Source: Tieghemostelium lacteum (Eukaryota > Evosea > Eumycetozoa > Dictyosteliales > Raperosteliaceae). From it: DNA of 64,000 bases. Below, piece by piece: positions 21,048 through 32,457 of the stretch. Position 1 is the first letter of the stretch. The number at the start of each line of letters is the position of its first letter. The stretch is taken from NCBI GenBank assembly GCA_001606155.1, contig LODT01000046.1:103113-167112 (forward strand), in the 5' to 3' direction. The notes under the pieces were generated by a model, which ran no database searches, was not told the DNA's origin, and saw nothing but the letters and a program-made list of their open reading frames with translations. The position numbers and the translations under genes were made by a program.

Positions 21048-22643
21048 ATGATAGATAGTAGTAAAGATATACAACATATATTTCAAAATAATACCATAAG
21101 ATTAGTGATTTTAAATAATTTAAGAGGTATACATGAATTAGTTAGATTAATGTTTACTTCAAAACTTGTAAAAACATTAATTGAAAAATCATTAAAAGTG
21201 ATGACTGTGGTAGTTGATCCTATAAAGATTAATCCTACTGCTATGAAATATCTATCAAATTGTTTTAGATTGATAATAAATACTTTAGATGAAGAATTTC
21301 AAGATTATTTTCAATATCTAGAAAACATTGATCAATTGGAAATTAAAAAACAAAAACATTGGTTATCACAAGATGATTTCATGCATTTATCTAATTCTAT
21401 TACACAAAACATTATAATGACTGCTGAAGACATGAATAGGTATAGAGATGAAATGGTATCTATAACTAAACTATTAAAATCATTTACTATTGAAATGGTA
21501 TCTAAAGAATTTATAGAAGAATTAGTACCTTCTCAAATTACAAAAATTACATGTATTCGTAGAGCACAAAATTACTACGGTCATAACCAAAAACTAATAA
21601 CTAATCTATTGACAACCACGTTGTTTTCTAATCTCACTGAAATTAGTTTTCAATCGAATCCCTACACTATACCCATCGATGCTACTATTCTAGAGAATTT
21701 AAGTAAAAGTGGTAAAATTGAAAAAGTTAAATTATTTGATCTTGGTAATATCACAAATGAAGATATTATACATCTATCTGCGACTTGTAAACATTTATAT
21801 ATAGTAGAATGTCCTAAAGTCACCGATGAGATATTTAAATATCTTCCAGTTTTAGAAACACTTAAAATTGGAGATTGTGCTGGTATTAGTGGTATTGGTT
21901 TTCAATATCTAAATCAATCTACTTTAAAATCAGTTGATATATCTATTGGTACCTATCTATCAAATATTAACATTGAATATGTTAAATATCTAAAAGAGAT
22001 AGAGAGTGTAACTACCTATATTTCTACCAAAAATGTAATTGGTGAATATCTACAAGTATTCACTGAAATTAAATTTAACACTTTTGTAAATCTTGAACCT
22101 CTCCATTTCTCTTACTTTAAAAAGATTAGAGTTCTAAAACTACCAACATCACATAGTGTATACAATGACCAATGCATTCAAATACTCTATGATAATTTAT
22201 ATGACCCAAAATCACTTAAACATCTGTCTATAGAGGGTGATATTACTGACAAGTCAATGGTGTATTTTAAATATTTAGAAAAACTTGAAATCAGTTATTG
22301 TGCAACAATTTCATCTGAAGAATTTAAATATCTTGAAAATCTAAAATACCTTTCCATTAGCAGATGTATGAATATAACAGATGATGCATTTAAGTATCTA
22401 CAACATTGTAAATCATTTAAAATTAGAGATATGAAAATCACTGAAACTGCATATACTTATATGACCAATACAGTTCGTCTAAGTGTTGATGAACAATTTC
22501 CACTTTCAGCACTAAAGCATCTAAAAAATCTAGATAGATTTAAAATAAGTGTAAATCGATGTATAGATGATCTGGATCCAGATTTACTAAAAATGATTAA
22601 TCATTTAAATTCAAATGGTATAAAAGCAATCCTTAAAGAATAA
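21048..22643 (+). CDS. Leucine-rich-repeat protein, dictyostelid F-box/LRR-like
   Basis: Single exon, 531 aa. The N-terminal 50 residues (LVILNNLRGIHELVRLMFTS) resemble the divergent F-box-like start found in many dictyostelid paralogs. From about residue 210 there are degenerate LRR units, clearest at 400-470: YLEKLEISYCATISSEEFKY, NLKYLSISRCMNITDDAFKY and CKSFKIRDMKITETAY. The Cys and ITD pattern is of the cysteine-containing (FBXL/AMN1) type. Such proteins usually supply substrate recognition to SCF ubiquitin ligases, but the F-box here is weak. It is probably one member of a large lineage-specific family. Confidence 0.65.
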   Translation: MIDSSKDIQHIFQNNTIRLVILNNLRGIHELVRLMFTSKLVKTLIEKSLKVMTVVVDPIKINPTAMKYLSNCFRLIINTLDEEFQDYFQYLENIDQLEIKKQKHWLSQDDFMHLSNSITQNIIMTAEDMNRYRDEMVSITKLLKSFTIEMVSKEFIEELVPSQITKITCIRRAQNYYGHNQKLITNLLTTTLFSNLTEISFQSNPYTIPIDATILENLSKSGKIEKVKLFDLGNITNEDIIHLSATCKHLYIVECPKVTDEIFKYLPVLETLKIGDCAGISGIGFQYLNQSTLKSVDISIGTYLSNINIEYVKYLKEIESVTTYISTKNVIGEYLQVFTEIKFNTFVNLEPLHFSYFKKIRVLKLPTSHSVYNDQCIQILYDNLYDPKSLKHLSIEGDITDKSMVYFKYLEKLEISYCATISSEEFKYLENLKYLSISRCMNITDDAFKYLQHCKSFKIRDMKITETAYTYMTNTVRLSVDEQFPLSALKHLKNLDRFKISVNRCIDDLDPDLLKMINHLNSNGIKAILKE

Positions 22644-22697
22644 ATCTATTCCAATAACATTATTTGAATTTACATTTATTTGAAAGAATTTGATTGT

Positions 22698-24147
22698 TTA
22701 TTTATTCAATAAAATTGGTTGATAATTTTTATCTTTTTGGGAATTAAAAATATCATTGAATGAGGTGAGATTTGATAGTATAGATTCTTGAGAGTGTAAA
22801 TGGAATTTAATAAATTCAAATGTCTTTGGTTTAACAGTTTTAGCAGGATTAAATGTTACATCTAGTGAATCTTCAATAAAGATTAATGATTTTTCATTAA
22901 TTTCTAATAACTCTTCGGTACATGTTAAAACTTTACTTGGTTTACCTCTTCTAATGGAAATCAGATCTTTACTAAAATCAAATAATGAATAGAATCTGAA
23001 AAAGTTATAGAATAGTTTAGCAAGAGGCCAATCGTTTTTTAAGTGTATTCCTTCTTTTGGGCCTAAAGGTGTCTTTAGATTACCTAAAAGTGCATTTGCC
23101 AAGAGTTCAGGGTAATTGTGAAGACATGGTAGAACAGGTGGTTGACATGTTTGTAAATAGAATATAACCATATTATACCAACTGTAACTTGACAAATACT
23201 GATCGGCAGCATTACAAACTTCTCTTTGTTTAGCCCAGTATTTAACCAAAATAAGCATTTGGAAACATCGAATATCCAATTTTGAATAGGATCTTATAAG
23301 ATGACTGTTCTGAATTGCAAATCCACCACTAAAGGAAACATCAAAATTAATACCTTGATACTGAAACCTAATCAGAGGTACTCTAGATGATCTTATAATT
23401 TCATTTACTTTAATTTGATTTTTTGACAAAAGTGCAACAATTTTATAAATTGTTTTTTGTTGGTTATAAGTTTCATATTCATTGATTGGTGTGATAGAGA
23501 GATCAACATCAGACCCTATAATATCAACTTGTGACAGATAACTACCATAGGGACTAACCTTCAATGAAGGATAGGTATTAAAAATAATTCTTTGTAGTTG
23601 TAATATGGTTCTGGTTTTTTGTTCAGTTTTATGACACTTAATCTCCTTACACACCAATTCCAAGAATGCAGAGAGCCCCATTGGAAATTCTTTACATTCA
23701 CCGTTGATAATTGCAAATTCCTTATATCTCTCCAATAACATTCCTTTAAATTCCTTATAATAAGGTTTAAAAAGTGAATATAGTTTCTTTGGTATCTTTT
23801 TGAAATTTAATTCCAATGCTCCAAAATATTGCACAAATGTAGTGAATATAGTAACCAATTCTTGTCTTTCAATTTTCAAAAACTTATTTTCCAATACCAT
23901 TAAACCAAATTTAATTGAGTCAGTTACATTCTTTGGCTTATAAAAAAAGTCTATTAAATCTTGAGTGCCAAGTTTTTTATCCACTTTTACTAAACTGCCT
24001 TTTCTATTATTATCATCATCTTTATCATCTAATGGTAATAATTTCTTTGGTGCCAATATAACCTGTTTCTTTTGTGAAACTTGTTGATCTAATAAAGTTT
24101 CCTTCTGTTTTAGTTGTCGTTTTTGTGGATGTTTTTGTTTTTGTTGC

Positions 24148-24231
<84 letters not shown>

Positions 24232-25739
24232 GGTTGTTGTTGTTGTTGTGGTTGTTGTTGTTGTTGTTGTTGTTGTGGTTGTTGTTGTGGTTGTGGTTGT
24301 GGTTGTTGTTGCTGTTGTGGTTGTTGCTGTTTTTGTTGTTGTTGTTGCTGTTGTTGTGGTTGTTTTTGTTGTTGTGGTTGTTGTTGCTGTTGTTGTGGTT
24401 GTTGTTGTGGTTGCTGTGATTGCTTTTGCTGTAGTTGTGGTTGTTGTAATTGTTGTGATTGATTTTGTTGTAGTTGTGGTATTTCCTTTTGTGGTTTTTG
24501 TGGTTGTTGCTGTTGTTGTGATTCTTTTTGATTAATAATAGGTGTAATTTCTTGTTTTTTAACAACATTAGATTCTATTGTTATTGTGAAGTTGGATTGG
24601 AGGTAGAATTGTAGTTTTGGGAATGAAAATTGTTGTTTAGATAAAGATTTGTTTAATCTATCCAAAGAGGTACTATTAAATGGCTGAAATTTATAGGTAT
24701 CGGGTGATTTGTTGAATAGTTTCCCTTCTTTACTCTTCTCTGTTAATATAAAACCACATGAGAAATTGTGTATTAATGAGAGGTTTTGGTGTTGAAGTTG
24801 AAATTCACCATCTCTTTTTGAAATGTTGTGTGTGGCTAATTGTATTTTTAATTGTTTACGTTGATTTTGTTGAATATTTCTAAGAGAATCTACATAACTA
24901 TCAAAAATGGATGAAATGTCCATACCATTATAATGATAGTATTGTTGTACATATTTATCTAATGAAATATTACCTATTGGTTTTTTTTCTGATGTACAGT
25001 ATAAAAATATATAATTATAAACCTCTGTTACTATTAGCTCTGTTAATTGAGTTTCTGATTTTACTGTAGTATTAGTAGTAGTAGTGGTGATAATAGTTGA
25101 TGGTACGCTAATAGATGTACTAATTGTTGATAATTCATTAGGTGTATCTATTGATTCTGATTTTACTGAAATTGATGTAGTGGTAGTACTTGTGGTTTTA
25201 GATTTTGGTTTTTGTGATTGTTTAGATTTTGGTGAAGGTGTTATTGTTGGTATTGGTGGAGGTGGTTTTGGAGTAAGTAATAATACAACATTATCAGATT
25301 GTATGTTTCCATGCTTTAGAAATCTTGATGACTTAGTTTTAAATCTATATGAAGTAGAACGTGAAAATAATATAGAATGTTTTGTCAATTCATTTTTGAT
25401 AAAATTGATTTCTAAACTATGTCTTTTATCTAATAGTTTTTGTAAACTATCAGTTGGTCCTTTAATCAATTTTAGATTTTCTATATCTAAATTATGATGT
25501 TTTTCTAATATAGTTTCTATAGTTGATTTAATTAAATTGTAATCTATAGGTATTGGTTTATGTTGTAACCAATCAATATTTGATCTCCAAAGTGTGTCAT
25601 TTATAAAATGTTGATGTAAAATATTTACATATGACTCTATATCAGTGTTCTTTATTTTATTTTGAAAAATATTAATATTAAATAACTATAAAGGAACTAA
25701 GAGTTAAGAGATATCTCTTACATTTACTGTTAGTGTCAT
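22698..25739 (-). CDS. Non-canonical poly(A)/terminal nucleotidyltransferase with long poly-Gln
   Basis: Two exons: a tiny first exon 25739-25722 (MTLTVN) and 25685-22698; intron GTAAGA...TATAG, phase 0; 1001 aa. A Gln-rich tract fills residues about 385-540. The catalytic core follows: SPYGSYLSQVDIIGSDVDLS (GS and paired Asp), INFDVSFSGGFAI (third Asp), then IRCFQMLILVKYWAKQREV and YLSSYSWYNMVIFYLQTCQP. The PAP-associated block AKLFYNFFRFYSLFDFSKDL ISIRRG follows. These are hallmarks of Cid1/TUT/TRF-type RNA nucleotidyltransferases that add U or A to RNA 3' ends. No zinc finger is obvious. It lies 154 bp downstream of a Piwi gene on the same strand, which hints at a role in small-RNA metabolism. 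Confidence 0.82.
24120..24540 (-). repeat. CAA/CAG-rich tract (poly-Gln/Pro-Gln)
   Basis: Over 400 bp of CAA-rich coding sequence. It has an almost pure Gln run of about 29 codons at 24146-24232, then Gln interrupted by Pro and Lys. It produces long overlapping frames in several phases on both strands, which are not genes. Confidence 0.95.
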
Positions 25740-25893
25740 TTTATGATTTAAAATTCTGATATCAAAAATAAAAAAAAAAAACGTTAAACCAATCAAGTTT
25801 TTTTTAGTTAATAGCTAAATCAAATCTATTATTATTCTCAAAATAATATGTACCATAGATATTTATTTTAAATTTGAAGAAGAAATTGAGGAT

Positions 25894-28797
25894 TTACAAA
25901 AAGTAGAGATTTTGTGAAAGTTCATTGGTAACAGAAGAATGGACATGTCTACCAATGAGGAAAGCTAATTTGTGTGCATATTGACAAACCTGAGGAACAG
26001 AAACTGCTTTATCATAGTTGAAATATAAATAGCATAATTGATAGGAGAAGACTTGAAGATCAACAACTGGTATTTTAGCTTCATCATAAATGATGTGGTA
26101 GTGAGTAGGATTGACAGAACCTTGAAGAGCTTTTTGTGAAACCAAAAAGAAATCATACCAGTCTTTATGAGTACAACTATTTTCAATAACTGTACCAGGT
26201 GGAGGATTATCAAGACTAGGGTTGGTAAAGAATCTAGTATTGGTATTCTTTTTGACAATGGTGTAAACCAATTTTGGTTTGGCACCGTAAATGGAAGGAA
26301 TGTCAGCAAATGCATCTAAACATGCTTGTACTTCAAAGTGTCTGACAAGATTCAACATTCCATCACCAACACCATCTCTGTAGACCATAACAACTTGTGG
26401 CATGGCTCCATTACGTTTATGAAAGGCTTTAAGTGCATTTTTAATGGCAGGTTTCAAACTTTCAACAATCTCCTTTCCAGGTCTAGATTGTACGATGGCT
26501 TCTGTATAAAAAGTAGCAAAACGATCACAAAGACTAGCAACAACACCTACAACACTTTTACCCCTCTGATCAGAATTGTGACCGATATCAATACCTACAA
26601 CCATAGTTTTAGAAGTTGGTATGGAATTGAATTGTCTGTTTCTCAGCATCCAAGGAGCAAAACCCAATTTTGCAATCAATTGGTGGGTAATCTTTACAGC
26701 TACTGGTCTACCTTTAGAGAGAGTCTTAATGAATGCACATTGTGTAATGACTTTATGTTCCAACAGTGTTTTCTTTTTAATATAGTCATAGAAATCAGTA
26801 CGATTAGGAATGACCATTAAAAAGAATTTGTGGCCACTTTGTCTTAACTGTGGTATATCATTGGTGAATGACTCTTTTGCAAATTTTTGAATCTCATATA
26901 CAGTGGGTTCTGGAAGACCAGATTCTCTTTGAAGTATCTGACAGAATTGAATTGCATCAGCTTTCTCTTTTTGTGAGACTATCAGTGCCCATTTAATACC
27001 ATTAATTAATCCTTTTCTTTGTTCAATCTGTGGTTCTTGAATAACACTACCAGTAACTTGCATCATTGGTGAGAAGGAGATATCCCATTTTTTCAATTCA
27101 CTAGAAATCTCTGGATGGGTATGCAGAGAAGCAACAAAGTTATCCAATTGTTTTTTTCTGTCACCTGGAGAAACAAATTTAACTTTTGCCAAATCCATCA
27201 TTAAATGACGATTTGAAGTAATTTCATCATCCAATCCAGTGAGATATGACAATTCTGGTACTAGATAGATCAGTTGGAACTGACCAGCTCTCTTGACTTT
27301 AACCTCGAGCATTGGTTGATTCTTATCAGTAATCTGTACTTTAGTGTAATGTTGTTGATAATAACTCAAAAATGATTGTGGGTTGTCTGATGCCATTTTA
27401 TCAGTAACTCTCATTCCCCATTTAATTTGAGAGACTCTATAGGTTTTGTTATTATATTTAGTAATAACAATTCCACTGGCAATAGCATTATTGATACTAT
27501 CATTACTATGTCTATTCTGTTTCATCTCATTAATTTTATCAAGTATAGTAGTAGTTCTAACTATTTTATGAGCAACATCAATTAAAAGACTATTACCACT
27601 CTGTGTAGCTCCAATTGATGTAAAGAAACCTGGCCAAATTTCAATTTTGTAGTTTGGAATCTCTTTTTTATGACGACTATCATAATATTGTCTACCAATC
27701 AATGTCAATTTTAATATTCTTAAAAACTAGTGTTAAAAAAAAAATTATTTGAATTAGATATGGCTCTTATTAGTTTAATGATCAGTATACATACTTGTTT
27801 AAAAAGAATATTAAAGAATTGTGATGATTTGGCATCAGTATTTGATAATACTGCTACTTTGGTAAGTGTAATGGTATCAGAATTTACACGAATAGTGGAT
27901 TTTGAAATTTCATTCATGGTATATAAAATTGCATTTCCATCATATTTAAATAAATTATTAAATTCTGGACCAGCCTTTTGCATGATTTCATATCTACTAC
28001 CTCTATTTATAACTTCAGGCTAAATAACATTAAATATTAGTTTTTAAAATATATTTACAAATAAGATATACAAATATACGTACAACAAACTCTACATGAT
28101 ATTGATAAATAACTTTGGTATTGAATTTGGACAAGAAATGATTTACATATAATTGAATTGGTGCAAATGGAGATTGACCTGTATGTGGTCTAGTAGCCAA
28201 ATCTTTTACATCAGAATCTCTAACTCTTCTTGGATCAACTTTTCCAGTATCACCTCCACTACTAATTACAAGTGTTGGAGTTGTAGTAGTTGTGGTTGTA
28301 GTAGTTGTAGTTTCAGTGGTCTTTGGAACAACAGGTGTAACTGGTGTTTGAATAGATGTCTCTTTAAGTAAACTCTCAACACTTGTTAAGGTACTAGGTG
28401 TTGGTGATGGGGTGGGTGCTCCTTTTGCAGACCATGCATGTGGTTTAGAAGTCATCTCTGGGAAATCATCCCCTTTTCCAGTTTCATAACGTTGTGGAGG
28501 AGGTTTCTTTGCCATTTGTTTCTTTCCCTCATATGGTTGAGGAGGTGGTACTTGTTGAGTTGGTGTTTGAGGTTTTGGTTTTGCCTGAGGTTGTGAGGGT
28601 TGTTGTGGTTGTTGTTGTTGTTGTTGTTGTTGACCCTTACCCTTTTTACCACCTTTTTGTTTTTGTCTAACAGTAATGAATTGTAATTGTTCACCAATTT
28701 CAGGTTCATCCGACTCCTCTTCTTCATGAGGTTCTTCTCTCACTGGAATATTTTGAGGTTGTTGTTGAACATTCTTTTGATGTCTTTTAGGACCCAT
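25894..28797 (-). CDS. Piwi-clade Argonaute protein
   Basis: Three exons: 28797-28084, 28019-27795, 27726-25894; introns GTACGT...TTTAG and GTATGT...CTAG; all phase 0; 923 aa. The N-terminus is Gln/Pro-rich (about 1-190). PAZ and MID regions follow (YYDSRHKKEIPNYKIEIWPG within the PAZ end; FFLMVIPNRTDFYDYIKKK in MID). The PIWI domain keeps a slicer tetrad: VVGIDIGHNSDQRGKS (Asp), FYTEAIVQSRPGKEIVESL (Glu), VMVYRDGVGDGML (Asp) and PTHYHIIYDE (His). It is therefore probably catalytically competent. Dictyostelium has five such Piwi-like proteins (AgnA-E), acting in siRNA control of retrotransposons such as DIRS-1. Which paralog this is cannot be told from the window. Confidence 0.9.
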
Positions 28798-29022
28798 TGT
28801 ATATTAGAAATATTTCAACAAGATAGTCAATAATAAATATTAATAATAAAAAAAAAAAGAAAATCAACTTCGCAAAAAAAGTAGCACTATGAAAAAAAAA
28901 TTTTGGGAGGATAGATTAAAATAGAAATATTTTCAAATTTATGTAAAAGACACTTTTTATCATTTTTTTCTCAATTCTCTTTCTAAATCAAAAATTTTTT
29001 TTATTATTAATTCATGTAATCA

Positions 29023-30045
29023 ATGGTCAAGAATAACAGTAACCACAATCTTAATAAAAGTGTTTCAGTTAATAATAGGAATACTAGAAAAGAATCATCT
29101 CAAGAAACCTTAAAGATCATTAGAGATAAAGTTTATAAAACAAAGAATGGTAATTGGGTAGACATTAGTAAACAAATTAATGAATCTATAGATCAATGTA
29201 AATTCTATAAATATGATTCTTTTGAAACAATTTTAAAATCCGTTGATGAAAAATTAAAAAACCTTCAATATGAAACACAAATTCATGTTTTAAACCAAAC
29301 TTCTTTAGAAGGGTGTGTTGAATTAATTGATATATTCAATTACCCTGAAAAGAGTGGAACTAAAATTGCATGTTTGAATTTTGCATCTTCTAAAGTAAGT
29401 TTTTAGTAATAATTTCAATAGAGAATGAAAGTATTAAGAAAGTATGTTCAGAATCCAGGTGGAGGATTTTTAGGAGGATCATTAGCACAAGAGGAGAGTT
29501 TAGCTATATCGTCATCACTGTATCCTACATTGATAAAATTTCAAAAAGAGTTTTATGATTATCATATGAGTTTAAAGAAGAGTTATATATGCAGTGATTC
29601 AATGATTTTTAGTCCGAATGTGGTGGTTTTTAAAGATGATAATCTTCAGTTACTAGAGAAACCTTATCAAATTTGTATAATTACATCACCAGCTGCCAAT
29701 AAGAGTGCAATTAAAACAAATAATCCAAGTGAATTGGTTTTAATTCAGGATGTAATGATGCAGAGAATAGATAAAATGTTGGGTTTGTTGGTTGAACATG
29801 AAGTTGAATATTTGGTATTAGGTGCATGGGGATGTGGAGTATTTGGTAATTCAAGTGAAGAGGTTTCCTCATTTTTTGCAAAATATCTTTTAAATGATGG
29901 TAAATATTCTAGAGCTTTTAAATATATAGTATTTTCCATTAAAGGTGGTGGTGATAATTTTCAAAACTTCAAAGAAAAGTTTACACCAAATAAGCAAGTA
30001 CCTGTTATTCCTCAACAAACAACTTCAACCACAACAACACAATAA
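29023..30045 (+). CDS. Bacterial-type poly(ADP-ribose) glycohydrolase (TIGR02452/DUF2263)
   Basis: Two exons, 29023-29394 and 29452-30045; intron GTAAGT...TTCAG, phase 0; 321 aa. Splicing brings LNFASSK next to NPGGGFLGGSLAQEESLA, restoring the GGG-x6-8-QEE signature of PARG, where the paired Glu bind and hydrolyse the ribose-ribose bond. Downstream VEYLVLGAWGCGVFGNSSE and the macrodomain-like GGGDNF tail also match. The length fits bacterial and filamentous-fungal PARGs rather than the large animal enzyme. It would remove poly(ADP-ribose) made by the amoeba's PARPs after DNA damage. Confidence 0.9.
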
Positions 30046-30163
30046 AATTTAACAATAATATTTGCAATAATTATTATAAATTATTATTATTTTCTTTTTT
30101 GAGAGAAGTGGATTAAGTGTTTTATATATATTTTCAAAAATTATTATTATTATTATTATTCTT

Positions 30164-31673
30164 TTACAACTTTAAATTTGAAGAGATTTCTTCAAGAGTT
30201 GGTACATTTGAAATGTTACCAACTACAACTAGAGATGGTTTAGAAGAGAGTAACTTTTTGGCAACTCTTTTAATATCGTCACTGGTGACCTTTGAGATTT
30301 CCTCGGCGAATTCCAATGGGGTCAGTATTTTATCTTGTTGGTAGAGAGCTTGTTTACCAATAAACTCGAGAGCTGATGATCTTTGATCGGCTTGTCCAAG
30401 AGCAGCAGTACGAGCAGTAGCTTTAGCACGAGAGAGTTCTTCGGCAGATTGTTGTTTGGCAGCAGCTAATAACTCAGAGGATACCAAGGATAGAGCTTTA
30501 GAGACATCTCCTGACTCAGTTTCAACGTATAAACCAAATAGACCACTGTCACCGTAGGTTAAGTTAAAGGATTCAGCTTGTTGCAAGTCTTTGTTGTTTC
30601 CAACCAATGAGAATAATCTTGAAGATCTTCCATTACCAATTGCAAGTTTTGGAACGGAGACACCTAAGAGTTGTTGGAGAACTGTAAAGGCAGCGAGATC
30701 TTTGGTATTCTTGTGAGAGGTACCTTCGAAACCCAAAACTACATGTGTGTTACCAGTGGCATATTCTAATGATTCACCACCAATGTATTTAGCTGATTCT
30801 GAATTGATTTTAACGTTGGCATTTGAAGTTGAAGTTCTACCAAAATGTAAAGAATCAGCTTCTTTAACGAGTTCAGAGTGGTCAACACCTACTGATACCA
30901 AAACAAAGTTTTGTGGGTTATAGATTTGATCGACAAAAGAAGTGACAGTTTGTTGACAGATATTGTCAATATTATCAGATGGGGCAACTAATGGACGACC
31001 AAGAGTCTTTCCTCTGAAAGCTTGTTGATGTAGTTTCTCAAAGAGTTGAGTTGTAATATCGTGTTGGTAAGCTTCAGTCTCTTCTTGAACTACTGAACTA
31101 GTGTCACGTACTTCGTGAAATGGTAAAGCTGGGTTAGTAATACTAGCCAAACTTGTCAACATTTGTTTAGAGTAGGTTGGTAGTGATTGAGTACTAATCA
31201 ACAATGAGTCTCTAGAGGCTTGAGTGTAGGCTTGTGATCCAATAGATTCAATCTCTCTTTGTACTTCCAAATGAATCTTATCTTGATTAGATTGAAATAC
31301 TAAATTTTTAAGGAATTGATGAATACCTGCTGTCTCTTGTGTTTCATTTCTGCTACCACTCTTTATATAGAGTCCCAATGAGACTGCTGGTCCTGAATAT
31401 CCACCTGTTAATGAAACAACTTTCATTCCATTTTTCAATGTACTAGATTCAACAATTCTTTTACTTTCTTGAAATGATGATGTAAAGGTAGTGTTGACTT
31501 TTTGTGTGGAATACTAAAATATTTCATAGTTGTTTCATCATCAATTTTTGATATTATATTTTTTTTTTTATACCACTGTTTTAATATAATATTCACAAAT
31601 TTTGAATTTTATACTTTTTAGTACTTACAAATCTGACAGCACTATTATAAATTAATTTTCCTTTAGATAACAT
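30164..31673 (-). CDS. Ubiquinol-cytochrome c reductase core protein 2-like (M16 family)
   Basis: Two exons, 31673-31629 (MLSKGKLIYNSAVRF, presequence-like) and 31513-30164; intron GTAAGT...TTTAG; 464 aa. It has the M16 fold: TLKNGMKVVSL, LYIKSGSRNETQETAGIHQF, EREIES-type helix and a C-terminal half ending IKRVAKKLLSSKPSLVVVG. The zinc motif HxxEH is replaced by HQFLKN, so it is not a protease. The glycine-rich substrate loop of alpha-MPP is also absent; the site reads IGNGRSSRLFSLVG. That combination points to core protein 2 of respiratory complex III in the mitochondrial inner membrane, though alpha-MPP cannot be fully excluded. Confidence 0.8.
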
Positions 31674-32173
31674 TTTGTTTGATAATTATTGTCAAAAACA
31701 ATGAAATAATCGATAATAAGAAAAAAAAAATAAAAAAAAATGAAAAATTTTTTTGATTGATTTGAACTGGAAGTTCTAATATAAAATGATTATTAAAATT
31801 TAAACTATATATATTTATTAATTTATAATAAAAAAAGCATTAGATCAGTCAACTTCACCTTAAGACCATATCCTTTATTAATTTAAACTTTTAAACTAAA
31901 CATTCATATAAAATCTTAATAGTAACTTTATTGTTGACAATATCAAATTATAGTATTGAATCATTTGAAAGAAACCTTTAGTTTAAAAATGATATTATAA
32001 TTAAACTAATATATATATTAAAAATCATTTGCTGTATTTTAATATTTTTTTTAAAATTATTATTTTCATATTTTTCGATTTTACAAACAAGGTACATAAT
32101 TATCATTATTGGAAATAATACTTGATTTATAATATTTACATTGTTATTTTGTAATCCATGAATATACTTAGAA
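31674..32173. other. Intergenic, divergent promoters
   Basis: 500 bp of very AT-rich sequence between the core-protein-2 gene (minus) and the L36 gene (plus). A-runs and T-runs but no frame, RNA gene or repeat that I can support. Confidence 0.5.
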
Positions 32174-32368
32174 ATGAGACACGTTTCAGCTTTGAAAAAG
32201 CTCTGTAGATTTTGTCAGATTATAAGAAGAGGTAAAAATGTATTTGTTTCTTGTAAAACCACAGCTAAACACAAGCAAAAGCAAGGATGGGTAAGTAAAA
32301 CATTAAAATTACTTGATATAGATTATTATTAGTATTAACCAAAATTTAATATAAAACAGATTCAATAA
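32174..32368 (+). CDS. mrpl36: Mitochondrial ribosomal protein bL36
   Basis: A very small gene. Exon 1, 32174-32290, reads MRHVSALKKLCRFCQIIRR and then GKNVFVSCKTTAKHKQKQGW. This is a clear bL36 signature: the zinc site C-x2-C...C...H, the basic RR patch and the terminal HKQRQG-like motif. A GTAAGT donor at 32291 and an acceptor ...AAAACAG at 32359 add ATT CAA TAA (32360-32368), giving 41 aa, typical for L36. Read-through without splicing would give 53 aa ending at a TAG. The protein binds the large subunit of the mitochondrial ribosome. There is no long presequence, as in several eukaryotic L36 proteins. Confidence 0.85.
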
Positions 32369-32457
32369 ATTTAATATATAGATATATGTTTTATAAAGAA
32401 TTAGTTTAGTAGCACACAATTTAAAAGAAAGTTTATATTTTTTTATTTGGAAGATGA

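Noticed and set aside
24074-24568. Long Val-, Leu-, Asn/His-rich frames on both strands
   Set aside because: They are other-frame readings of the CAA-rich tract in the nucleotidyltransferase gene.
26326-26820. 164-codon plus-strand frame
   Set aside because: Antisense to the Piwi PIWI domain, which is clearly coding.
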